From contig JAILCJ010000218.1 in NCBI GenBank assembly GCA_024680445.1, positions 1 to 6,545 of the forward strand: DNA of 6,545 nucleotides. Reading direction: 5' to 3'. The notes below the pieces were generated by a model that was not told the DNA's origin, did not search any database, and saw only the letters and a program-made list of their open reading frames with translations. Positions within the stretch are counted from its first letter, which is position 1, and the number at the start of each line of letters is the position of its first letter. The translations under genes were made by a program, and so were the position numbers. Below are positions 1-6,545 of the stretch, one piece after another. The DNA comes from Campylobacter sp. (GTDB lineage Bacteria > Campylobacterota > Campylobacteria > Campylobacterales > Campylobacteraceae).

Positions 1-20
1 GGCAAATTTGATAAATAAAA

Positions 21-938
21 TTATGTATTTTTTATATCCTTTTTATGCCCAAAACCATCTAAACTTAACAAAAAAATGCAAGAAATTATCATAAAAAAGC
101 CGACAAAATCCAAAAATACAAAAGTCGTTTTTAACCAAAAATGTGCAAAAAACGCCGCACTAACCGGTTCTATACAAGCTATCAAACTAGCCTTTGAAGC
201 ACCTATAAGCGATACGCCTAACATATAAAAACTAAACGCCAAAATCGTCCCAAATAGCACTATCGCCAAAAATGCCAAGTATCCGTCAAGATCGTTCACG
301 CCATCAAGTCGCCAAACTTTCAAACTCACGCTAAGCACGATCGCCCCTATCGTCATGCCCCAGCCAAGATTTAACAAAATAGGATATTTTTGGTTCAGCC
401 GTTTTGGCGCAAGATTATAAACACAAACGCAAACCGCACTCAAAAGACAGTAAAACAAAGCCTTTTGACTTATAACAAGTCCGCTCAAATCCCCATGAGT
501 CGCCAACAAAACAACGCCCAAACTAGCCAATATCAAAGATATCAGCTCTAAAATTTTTGGCAAACGCCTTTGGGAAATACAAAGCAAAAGCATAATCATA
601 GCCGGCGCAGAGTATTGAATCACCGTTGCAACAGCGGCATTTGAAAGCTCGATAGAGTAAAAATAGCTGTATTGAGTTAGCATAAGCCCAAGTATGGCAA
701 AAATCAAAAGTCTAGGCAAAAGAGCCAGATCTAACAAAGGTTTAAATAAATTTTCTGGATTTTTTCTAGCACAAAAAAGCAACAAAACCACACCAGAAAA
801 AAGCAATCTATAAGGCACTAACCAATCAGCACTTATGCCTTTTTGTGTAAATAAATACTGCCCGCAAACTCCGCTAAATCCCCATAAAATTCCACCAAGC
901 AAACTTATAAAAATCCCAAAAATTTCAGGTTTTTTCAT
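21..938 (-). CDS. EamA/DMT-family membrane transporter, substrate unknown
   Basis: A 305-residue integral inner-membrane protein that I assign to the drug/metabolite transporter superfamily (EamA type). About ten hydrophobic segments can be read, near residues 7-25, 38-57, 72-90, 98-120, 128-147, 156-175, 187-207, 216-240, 245-268 and 271-293. They form two five-helix halves, as expected of the EamA repeat. The second half carries the typical IEPVSAAFFA stretch (residues 256-265), and the first half has the matching QYSAPAMIML at 108-117. The C-terminus is short and basic (GHKKDIKNT), consistent with a cytoplasmic end. Family members export metabolites, amino acids or drugs, but sequence alone does not show the substrate here. 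The ATG at 938-936 is well supported because an in-frame TGA lies only a few codons upstream. No strong Shine-Dalgarno is present, only a GAG about eight bases ahead. The gene follows carB on the same strand after 128 bases and is probably a separate transcription unit. Length is normal and the frame is intact. Confidence 0.88.
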   Translation of the reverse strand: MKKPEIFGIFISLLGGILWGFSGVCGQYLFTQKGISADWLVPYRLLFSGVVLLLFCARKNPENLFKPLLDLALLPRLLIFAILGLMLTQYSYFYSIELSNAAVATVIQYSAPAMIMLLLCISQRRLPKILELISLILASLGVVLLATHGDLSGLVISQKALFYCLLSAVCVCVYNLAPKRLNQKYPILLNLGWGMTIGAIVLSVSLKVWRLDGVNDLDGYLAFLAIVLFGTILAFSFYMLGVSLIGASKASLIACIEPVSAAFFAHFWLKTTFVFLDFVGFFMIISCIFLLSLDGFGHKKDIKNT

Positions 939-1002
939 ATCATAAACTCAACAAAACGCTTTTTTGTTTTATTCGTTTTTGTAGCAAATTTAGCTAATAC
1001 TA

Positions 1003-1008
1003 TTTATA
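1003..1008 (-). promoter_or_regulatory. Candidate -10 element for the EamA transporter gene
   Basis: The minus strand carries TATAAA within TTTTATAAATAG, about 65 bases before the transporter ATG and after the hairpin behind carB. Campylobacter sigma-70 promoters rely on a TATAAT-like -10 box with little -35 conservation, so this is a plausible promoter. Such AT-rich hexamers are common by chance in a genome like this. The rest of the 128-base gap (939-1066) holds only the hairpin and a weak A/T inverted repeat at 950-968. Confidence 0.25.
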
Positions 1009-1023
1009 AAAGCTCGATAAAGT

Positions 1024-1056
1024 CGCAAAAGCACTTAAATTTTAAATGCGATTGCG
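1024..1056 (-). terminator. Symmetric hairpin after carB, possible transcription terminator
   Basis: Ten bases past the carB stop lies a 33-base structure symmetric about position 1040. The outer arms CGCAA (1024-1028) and TTGCG (1052-1056) pair perfectly. A two-by-two internal loop follows, then inner arms 1031-1039 and 1041-1049 pair at nine positions, one of them a G-U wobble in the minus-strand RNA. The inner stem is followed in the transcript by four U residues, but these run into the outer arm and there is no long U tract after the whole structure. It may end the clpX-mreB-mreC-carB transcript or protect its 3' end. The stem is AT-rich inside, so termination strength is uncertain. Confidence 0.45.
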
Positions 1057-1066
1057 GGCGAATTTA

Positions 1067-4000
1067 TCAAGACATATACCCTTGCAAACTCATGACTTCA
1101 TAAGCCTTGCCATTTTGAACCGAGCCTATGGATTTTGCAGCTGCTAGTGCCGCACGCATGGTCGTAAAATACGGTATCTTAAAACGCAAAATATTTTGAC
1201 GAATTTTCTTGCCGTCTTCAAAATTTGATTTGCTATCGCTGGTGTTGATAACCATAACGATATCGCCGTTTTTTAGCCTATCTTCGACATTTGGTCTAGC
1301 CTCGCTTATCTTATAAATAAACTCCGATTCTATGCCGTTTTGCGATAAAAATTTATGCGTTCCGCCTGTTGCCATTATATTAAATCCAAGTGCTTTTAAT
1401 TCATTAGCAAGCTCGATAGATGCAACTTTATCGGCATCTGCAAGAGTTAAAAAGACATTTCCGCTAGTTGGTAAGCTGTTGTTTGCTGCCATTTGTGACT
1501 TGGCAAAAGAACTTGCAAAATCCCTACTTATGCCCATGACTTCGCCTGTGCTTTTCATCTCAGGGCCAAGTATCACATCAGCACCGCTTAGCTTGTTAAA
1601 CGGAAATACCGCCTCTTTAACGCAAATATGCTTTTTATTGCGAGGCAACAAAATGCCGTCTTTTTCGTCCAAAATATTAAATTTATCATAAAATTTTAAA
1701 GCCTCTCGCAAATTTCCTTGCCACATAACCCTTGTTGCAACCTTTGCGATAGGCATACCAGTCGCCTTGCTTACAAAAGGCACGGTTCGGCTAGCGCGTG
1801 GATTTACTTCTATCATATAAAGCTCGTTTTCGTAAATGGCAAACTGAATATTCATAAGTCCAACAACGCCCAAATTTAAGGCTATATCACGAGTTTGCTC
1901 CCTTACTTTTTTAAGCATTTCTTCGCTTAAACTCATAGTCGGTATAGAACAAGCACTATCGCCAGAGTGTATGCCGGCTTCTTCGATATGCTCCATGATT
2001 CCAGCCACATAAACTTCTTTGCCGTCGCTTACCGCATCAACATCAAGTTCGGTCGCATCTTGTAAAAATTTATCTAGCAAAACCGGTGAATTATTGCTTA
2101 CCTTAACGGCTTCGTTCATATACTCTCTAAGCTCGATTTCGCTATGCACCCTTCTCATCGCACGACCGCCCAAAACATAACTAGGGCGAACAAGAACTGG
2201 ATAGCCGATTTCATTTGCTTTTTTAACCGCTTCTTCTTCGCTAGTTGCGGTATCGTTTTTAGGCTGTTTAATGTTTATTTTATTTATAAATTCGCTAAAT
2301 TTCTTTCTATCTTCGGCTATATCGATGGTTCTAGCGCTAGTTCCTATGATTTTTGCCCCTGCAACGCAAAGCCGTTTTGAAAATTTAAGCGGAGTTTGTC
2401 CGCCAAAATGCACTATAACGCCGTCTGGTTTTTCACGCTCCAAAACTCCTCGCAAATGCTCAAAATCTATCGGTTCAAAATACAATATATCGCTTGTATC
2501 ATAATCAGTCGAAACCGTTTCTGGGTTGCAGTTATACATTATGGTTTTTATACCCATATCTCGCAAGGCAAAACTTGCATGCACACAACAATAATCAAAT
2601 TCTATGCCTTGTCCCACTCTGTTTGGACCGCCACCTATTATCATTACCTTTTTTTCTTTGCCTTTTGGTGCATCAAATGGCGATAATTTCGTGATATTAG
2701 TGCTAGAATAAAGATAAGGCGTAAGTGCTTTAAACTCCCCAGCACAAGTATCAACTTCGTTGTATTCATGCCATATGCCAAGTTTGCTTCTGGCAAAATA
2801 AATATCATTTTGGCTTAACTCTAAATTGTCGCTTAAATTTATAAGTTGGGCTATCATTTTATCTGAAAAGCCCATGGTTTTGGCTTTTCTAAGCAAATTT
2901 TCATCATTTAATATATCCATATCTATACATTTTTCAAATTCTGTTATCTCGTAAATTTGATTTAAAAAATATGGATCTATCTTGCTAAGAGCGTGAACTT
3001 CATCTATGTTAAGTCCATCTCTAAATGCTTGTGCTACATACAAAATTCTTTTTTCATTGCCATTTCTAAGCCCTTTTTCAAGCTCACTTCGGCTTAAATT
3101 CAATCTCTCAAAACCGCCAAGATCTCGCTCTAAAGAACAAAGTGCTTTTTGTATACTTTCTTTAAATGTCCTGCCTATAGCCATGACTTCACCGACTGAT
3201 TTCATCGCCGTGCCAAGAGTAGGATTTGAGCCCGGGAATTTTTCAAAGGTAAAGCGAGGAATTTTCGTAACTATATAATCAATCACCGGTTCAAAACTAG
3301 CCGCCGTGCCGGTAATATCGTTTTTGATCTCATCAAGGCTAAAACCAACGGCAAGCAAAGTTGCAACCTTGGCTATAGGATAACCTGTCGCCTTACTTGC
3401 AAGAGCCGATGAACGCGAAACCCTCGGATTCATTTCTATGACTATCATACGACCAGTTTGTGGATGTATGGCAAACTGAACATTACTACCGCCCGTATCA
3501 ACGCCTATTTCACGAAGTATCGCAAAACTCGCATCTCTCATGACTTGATACTCTTTATCTGTCAAAGTAAGAGCTGGAGCTATGGTTATACTATCGCCCG
3601 TATGAACGCCCATAGGATCTAAATTCTCGATAGAACACACTATGATACAGTTATCATTATGGTCGCGGATAACCTCCATTTCGTATTCTTTCCAGCCAAG
3701 CAAACTTTCTTCTATCAAAATTTCATGTATAGGGCTAGCCGCCAAACCAGCGTCTGCTAACTCACGAAATTCATCTATATTATACGCCACGCCACTGCCT
3801 GCACCACCAAGAGTAAAACTAGCACGAATCATTAAAGGAAAACCTATCTCATTTGCTGCATTCATGGCTTCGTCTATGCTGTGAGCGTAAGATGATTTTG
3901 GTAAATCCATACCGATTTTTTTCATAAGTTCTTTAAAAATTTGTCTATCTTCGCCTTTTTTTATGGCTTCTGGATTTGCACCAAGGAATTTTACATCTCC

Positions 4001-4324
4001 AAGCATGCCGTTTTCATAAAGCTCCATAGCGACATTTAGGGCAACTTGTCCGCCCATGGTTGGAAGTATAGCATCGACTTTTTCTTTTTCAATGATAGCT
4101 TTTATGCTTTCTTTTGTGATAGGCTCTATATAGGTTGCGTCTGCAAAATCAGGGTCTGTCATAATGGTTGCTGGGTTTGAATTTATAAGCACAACACGAT
4201 AACCGAGTTCTTTTAAAGTTTTTGTAGCTTGAGTACCTGAATAATCAAACTCACACGCTTGTCCGATAACTATAGGCCCAGATCCTATAAGCAATATACT
4301 TTTTACATCTTCTCTTTTTGGCAT
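1067..4324 (-). CDS. carB: Carbamoyl-phosphate synthase (glutamine-hydrolysing) large subunit
   Basis: CarB makes carbamoyl phosphate from bicarbonate, two ATP and ammonia delivered by the CarA glutaminase. The product feeds arginine and pyrimidine synthesis in the cytoplasm. At 1085 residues it is full length. It has two homologous ATP-grasp halves, opening with [20 protein letters not shown] (residues 14-33) and [15 protein letters not shown] (564-578). By alignment from memory to E. coli CarB, the first active site keeps R127, R167, E215, H241, Q283, E297, N299 and R301. The second half has HSGDSAC (786-792) and EVNPRASR (839-846). The C-terminal MGS-like domain (about 955-1085) keeps likely UMP/IMP contacts K966, T986, T989 and K1005; likely ornithine contacts E781, D789, E904 and T1054 or T1055 are also present. 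Allosteric control by UMP and ornithine is therefore inferred. About 14 extra residues relative to E. coli lie near 870-900. The ATG shares one base with the mreC stop (TAATG) and has AAAGGA six bases upstream. carA is absent from the window. Confidence 0.98.
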   Translation of the reverse strand: MPKREDVKSILLIGSGPIVIGQACEFDYSGTQATKTLKELGYRVVLINSNPATIMTDPDFADATYIEPITKESIKAIIEKEKVDAILPTMGGQVALNVAMELYENGMLGDVKFLGANPEAIKKGEDRQIFKELMKKIGMDLPKSSYAHSIDEAMNAANEIGFPLMIRASFTLGGAGSGVAYNIDEFRELADAGLAASPIHEILIEESLLGWKEYEMEVIRDHNDNCIIVCSIENLDPMGVHTGDSITIAPALTLTDKEYQVMRDASFAILREIGVDTGGSNVQFAIHPQTGRMIVIEMNPRVSRSSALASKATGYPIAKVATLLAVGFSLDEIKNDITGTAASFEPVIDYIVTKIPRFTFEKFPGSNPTLGTAMKSVGEVMAIGRTFKESIQKALCSLERDLGGFERLNLSRSELEKGLRNGNEKRILYVAQAFRDGLNIDEVHALSKIDPYFLNQIYEITEFEKCIDMDILNDENLLRKAKTMGFSDKMIAQLINLSDNLELSQNDIYFARSKLGIWHEYNEVDTCAGEFKALTPYLYSSTNITKLSPFDAPKGKEKKVMIIGGGPNRVGQGIEFDYCCVHASFALRDMGIKTIMYNCNPETVSTDYDTSDILYFEPIDFEHLRGVLEREKPDGVIVHFGGQTPLKFSKRLCVAGAKIIGTSARTIDIAEDRKKFSEFINKINIKQPKNDTATSEEEAVKKANEIGYPVLVRPSYVLGGRAMRRVHSEIELREYMNEAVKVSNNSPVLLDKFLQDATELDVDAVSDGKEVYVAGIMEHIEEAGIHSGDSACSIPTMSLSEEMLKKVREQTRDIALNLGVVGLMNIQFAIYENELYMIEVNPRASRTVPFVSKATGMPIAKVATRVMWQGNLREALKFYDKFNILDEKDGILLPRNKKHICVKEAVFPFNKLSGADVILGPEMKSTGEVMGISRDFASSFAKSQMAANNSLPTSGNVFLTLADADKVASIELANELKALGFNIMATGGTHKFLSQNGIESEFIYKISEARPNVEDRLKNGDIVMVINTSDSKSNFEDGKKIRQNILRFKIPYFTTMRAALAAAKSIGSVQNGKAYEVMSLQGYMS

Positions 4325-5079
4325 TATTTATCCTTTGTTATGACATACAAAAAATTTGGAGTACTTCCCTTTAAATATGGTTTTATAACCGCACTTTTAT
4401 AAGAATTTTCATCTAAAACTTCACGCACTTGACCAACTGGCACGCCACTAAAAAATATCCCATCAAGTCCGCTCGTAAAAACCTCATCACCGACTTTTGG
4501 ATCAAGCCATTGAGGGATAAATTTGATAATTACGCCGTCTTTTTTGCCGTGGGCAACGCCGGGAATTTTTTTATCACCTATATAAACTGCAAACACGCTT
4601 CTTGGGTCGTTTTGCAACAAAGCCACTGGTCTATTTGCTTGCGAAACCAACACGCCAGCACTTCTACCACGATGAATTAACCCATAAATTTTAGAAGCGT
4701 TATAATCGCTAAAACTGCTAATATAAATTTTATTATAATCGCTAATATTTACATAGCCAAGAGTTCTTACAAGCTTGATCCTAGGATCATAAGCACTAGC
4801 ATTTTTATCTTTTAAAACCTCATTTAGCTCATTTGCAAAAGTTGCTAGCAAGGTTGCTGAACGTTCTAATTCTGCATTTTGTTTTCTTAGCTTTGATATC
4901 TGATTTGCTTGATCAAAATGCTCGTCTATTTTATCCTTAACAAAGGTTGTGATTCCAGAATACAAAGCAACTATGCTATTTGTAAAATTTGTAGTTACCG
5001 CACTTATTTGTGAGCCTTTATATATAGAAAGACCCACCATAAATACGATAAATATAAAAAGAAAAATTTTAGTCTTCAT
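4324..5079 (-). CDS. mreC: Rod shape-determining protein MreC
   Basis: MreC is a bitopic inner-membrane protein of the elongasome. It links cytoplasmic MreB filaments to the periplasmic parts of the lateral wall synthases (PBP2/RodA). The 251-residue product has a short cytoplasmic start (MKTK), one membrane helix at about residues 5-20, a charged, probably coiled-coil stretch at about 50-92 (including [15 protein letters not shown]) used for dimerisation in the family, and then the beta-rich periplasmic domain. Within that domain, [10 protein letters not shown] (138-147) and [17 protein letters not shown] (202-218) fit the conserved MreC core. It is slightly shorter than many proteobacterial homologues, mainly because it has almost no C-terminal tail. 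The start overlaps the end of mreB by 11 bases and has no Shine-Dalgarno sequence, so translation is probably coupled to mreB. The stop overlaps the carB start. No mreD follows. The repeat unit SDYN occurs twice (113-116 and 124-127), encoded by an identical 13-bp DNA repeat. Confidence 0.95.
   Translation of the reverse strand: MKTKIFLFIFIVFMVGLSIYKGSQISAVTTNFTNSIVALYSGITTFVKDKIDEHFDQANQISKLRKQNAELERSATLLATFANELNEVLKDKNASAYDPRIKLVRTLGYVNISDYNKIYISSFSDYNASKIYGLIHRGRSAGVLVSQANRPVALLQNDPRSVFAVYIGDKKIPGVAHGKKDGVIIKFIPQWLDPKVGDEVFTSGLDGIFFSGVPVGQVREVLDENSYKSAVIKPYLKGSTPNFLYVITKDK
4331..4336 (-). promoter_or_regulatory. Shine-Dalgarno sequence of carB, within the mreC 3' end
   Basis: On the minus strand this reads AAAGGA, six bases before the carB ATG at 4324. 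It lies inside the last codons of mreC. The mreC stop and carB start share one base as TAATG, so carB has both its own ribosome site and the geometry for termination-reinitiation. This fixes the carB start with confidence. Confidence 0.8.
5069..5079 (-). promoter_or_regulatory. mreB/mreC stop-start overlap (translational coupling site)
   Basis: The minus strand reads ATGAAGACTAA. The ATG opens mreC and the TAA closes mreB in another frame. The 20 bases upstream of this ATG (minus strand ending in ACATTTAACAA) contain no purine-rich Shine-Dalgarno match. Ribosomes finishing mreB probably step back and restart on mreC, which would tie MreC output to MreB output. The overlap is seen directly; the coupling is inferred. 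Confidence 0.6.
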
Positions 5080-6106
5080 TTGTTAAATGTTGAAGCAGAC
5101 TTATCTCCTCTAAGGCTTTGCCAGTTCCCACAGCAACAGCAAGAAGTGGCTCATCGGCTACACTTACAGGAAGTTTTACGATCTCTGAAAGATATTTATC
5201 AAGTCCCCTTATCAAAGCACCACCACCGGTTAAAACGACACCATTTTCAACTATATCACCAGCAAGATCAGGTGGCATCAATTCAAGCACGGTTTTAAGA
5301 GCGTCTGCCATTTCTTTAAGAGGCTCACGCATAGCCTCCCTAACATCTTCGCTAGTTAATTCTATGCGACTTAAAAGTCCAGTCATTTGGTCACGACCTT
5401 TAACTACCATATTTAGCTCTTTTTCAAGCGGAACAGCCGAACCTATGCTGATTTTTATCTCTTCGCCAGTTCTTTCACCAACAAGCAAATTGTATTTTTC
5501 TTTTATATAATTAACTATGCTTGCATCTATCTTATCTCCAGCCGTACGAATAGACTTTGATATAACCAAACCACCAAGAGAAATAACGCCTATTTCTGTT
5601 GTACCACCGCCGATATCAACGACAAGCGAGCCTTGCGGATCTCTGATCGGAAGTCCAGCACCGATAGCCGCTGCCATTGGCTCTTCTATCAAGAAAACCT
5701 CTCTTGCTCCCGCACTCATAGCACTTTCTCTAACGGCTTTTCTTTCTACTTGTGTCAATCCATAAGGCACAGAGATGATTATACGAGGTCTTAAAAAACT
5801 TTTTCTGCGGTGAGTTTTTTCTATAAAATAGCGAATCATTTTTTCTGTCATATCAAAATCAGCAATAACCCCGTCTCTCATAGGACGAATCGCCTCTATA
5901 TCGCCCGGTGTCTTACCAACCATTTCTTTGGCGGCTTGTCCTACGGCAAGGATTTTTTGTTTGCCGTATTTTTCACGTTGAACAGCTACAACAGAAGGTT
6001 CATTGATGATAACGCCCTTGTCTTTAACTAAAACCAAAGTATTTGCCGTACCAAGATCTATACCCATATCGCTTGAAAAGAAACCAACTAATTGATCAAA
6101 TATCAT
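5069..6106 (-). CDS. mreB: Rod shape-determining actin homologue MreB
   Basis: MreB is a bacterial actin that forms short antiparallel filaments on the inner face of the cytoplasmic membrane and orients lateral peptidoglycan synthesis. At 345 residues it has the usual length. The actin-fold nucleotide motifs are intact: phosphate-1 DLGTANTLV (residues 17-25), phosphate-2 [15 protein letters not shown] (162-176, with D164), and the adenosine motif [13 protein letters not shown] (290-302). The EEPMAAAIG stretch (141-149) carries the presumed catalytic glutamate. The N-terminus, [13 protein letters not shown], is hydrophobic and amphipathic, and probably contributes to membrane binding as in other MreBs (inference). 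The ATG at 6106-6104 is preceded by AAAGGA with five bases between. The gene begins 16 bases after the clpX stop and overlaps mreC, so it sits in the middle of a tight operon. In curved or helical Campylobacter cells it is expected to serve cell shape, but the window gives no direct evidence on this. Confidence 0.98.
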   Translation of the reverse strand: MIFDQLVGFFSSDMGIDLGTANTLVLVKDKGVIINEPSVVAVQREKYGKQKILAVGQAAKEMVGKTPGDIEAIRPMRDGVIADFDMTEKMIRYFIEKTHRRKSFLRPRIIISVPYGLTQVERKAVRESAMSAGAREVFLIEEPMAAAIGAGLPIRDPQGSLVVDIGGGTTEIGVISLGGLVISKSIRTAGDKIDASIVNYIKEKYNLLVGERTGEEIKISIGSAVPLEKELNMVVKGRDQMTGLLSRIELTSEDVREAMREPLKEMADALKTVLELMPPDLAGDIVENGVVLTGGGALIRGLDKYLSEIVKLPVSVADEPLLAVAVGTGKALEEISLLQHLTNED

Positions 6107-6111
6107 ATTTT

Positions 6112-6117
6112 TCCTTT
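6112..6117 (-). promoter_or_regulatory. Shine-Dalgarno sequence of mreB
   Basis: On the minus strand this reads AAAGGA, five bases before the mreB ATG at 6106. It lies inside the 16-base gap after the clpX stop, so mreB can recruit ribosomes itself. The gap leaves no room for a separate promoter or terminator between the two genes. Confidence 0.8.
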
Positions 6118-6122
6118 ATAAT

Positions 6123-6545
6123 TTAAATAATTTTCACATAAATAGGCTTTTTGCCGTCATCTACAACTTCTTTTGTTATGACAACTTCATAGCCACCAAG
6201 TTCTGGAAGCTCAAACATAATGTCTGTCATTACATTTTCTATTATACTTCTTAGCCCTCTAGCACCAGTTTTACGCTCTATGGCTTGATTGGCTATGGCT
6301 TCGAGTGCATCAGTTTCGAACCGCAAGCAAGCATTATCAATAGCAAAAAGTTTTTGATATTGCTTTACGATAGCGTTTTTTGGAGTGGTTAAAATTTTAA
6401 CCATATCATCTTTTGTTATCTCATTTAAAGTCGCTACCATATGCAAACGTCCGATAAGTTCTGGTATCAGTCCAAAATGCACCAAATCATCGCTTTCAAG
6501 CAAGGTCATAAGCTCATCTTTTGCATCTTTTGAACGTTTTTCTTG
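6123..6545 (-). CDS. clpX: ATP-dependent Clp protease ATP-binding subunit ClpX, C-terminal part (cut by window edge)
   Basis: This is the last 140 codons of ClpX, the AAA+ unfoldase that recognises tagged or damaged proteins and feeds them to the ClpP peptidase in the cytoplasm. The frame stays open to the window edge at 6545. The methionine at 6509-6507 is internal and should not be taken as the start: the 12 codons before it ([12 protein letters not shown]) also read as ClpX. The visible part covers the end of the large AAA+ subdomain and the small C-terminal subdomain. [10 protein letters not shown] (fragment residues 24-33) contains the conserved arginine-finger region, and GARGLRS (94-100) is the sensor-2 motif, with its arginine at fragment residue 96. 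The zinc-binding N-domain, Walker A and B motifs and ClpP-binding IGF loop must lie outside the window. From memory, full-length Campylobacter ClpX is a little over 400 residues. The stop is 16 bases from the mreB start, suggesting co-transcription. Confidence 0.96.
   Translation of the reverse strand, partial: QEKRSKDAKDELMTLLESDDLVHFGLIPELIGRLHMVATLNEITKDDMVKILTTPKNAIVKQYQKLFAIDNACLRFETDALEAIANQAIERKTGARGLRSIIENVMTDIMFELPELGGYEVVITKEVVDDGKKPIYVKII

Noticed and set aside
1..20. Terminator or start of another gene after the transporter
   Set aside because: Only 20 bases remain. They contain the short palindrome CAAATTTG but no stem with a U tract and no readable coding sequence.
1332..3884. 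Several plus-strand open frames of 66 to 119 codons inside carB
   Set aside because: They lie opposite a highly conserved gene, have no recognisable domains and no convincing ribosome sites. They follow from codon bias of the minus-strand gene.
4429..4680. Plus-strand 83-codon open frame opposite mreC
   Set aside because: No family resemblance or ribosome site is visible, and it lies wholly within intact mreC.
4701..4740. TATAAT-like hexamers in mreC as an internal promoter for carB
   Set aside because: The hexamers come from the codons of the repeated SDYN stretch, and no supporting upstream element is visible. They are nearly 400 bases from carB.
5080..6031. Plus-strand open frames of 72 to 130 codons opposite mreB
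   Set aside because: They are antisense shadows of the intact mreB gene. Their compositions are odd (rich in Ser, Pro and Ile) and overlapping frames compete over the same bases.
6507..6509. Methionine codon as the start of a short 128-residue gene
   Set aside because: The upstream codons up to the window edge continue the ClpX sequence in frame, so this is an internal methionine of a gene cut by the window.

Overview
This window looks like a piece of chromosome from a Campylobacter or a close epsilonproteobacterial (Campylobacterota) relative. The evidence is the AT-rich sequence, Campylobacter-like protein sequences, and the gene order clpX-mreB-mreC-carB. From memory, that order matches the C. 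jejuni chromosome, where mreD is also missing and carB directly follows mreC. I cannot fix the species from sequence alone.

Every gene I can support is on the minus strand, so transcription runs from high to low coordinates. In that order: the 3' end of clpX (6545-6123, cut by the window edge); mreB (6106-5069), 16 bases after clpX; mreC (5079-4324), overlapping mreB by 11 bases; carB (4324-1067), sharing one base with mreC as TAATG; a 128-base intergenic gap with a symmetric hairpin just after carB; a ten-helix EamA/DMT-family transporter (938-21); and 20 bases with nothing recognisable. No RNA gene, insertion sequence, CRISPR array, attachment site or origin was found.

The first four genes look like one co-transcribed, translationally linked unit. 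ClpX is the unfoldase of the ClpXP protease. MreB and MreC form the core of the cytoskeletal scaffold that guides lateral wall synthesis. CarB is the large subunit of carbamoyl-phosphate synthetase, feeding arginine and pyrimidine synthesis. These functions have no obvious biochemical link, and the small subunit gene carA is not here. The transporter after the gap is probably a separate accessory gene of unknown substrate, with its own weak promoter or read-through from carB.

I found no credible undescribed system. This is mostly ordinary core chromosome. The points worth a second look are modest: the gapless coupling of mreB, mreC and carB with no mreD, a mreC start without a Shine-Dalgarno sequence, an approximately 14-residue insertion in CarB relative to E. 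coli, the hairpin behind carB, and an in-frame 13-bp direct repeat inside mreC.
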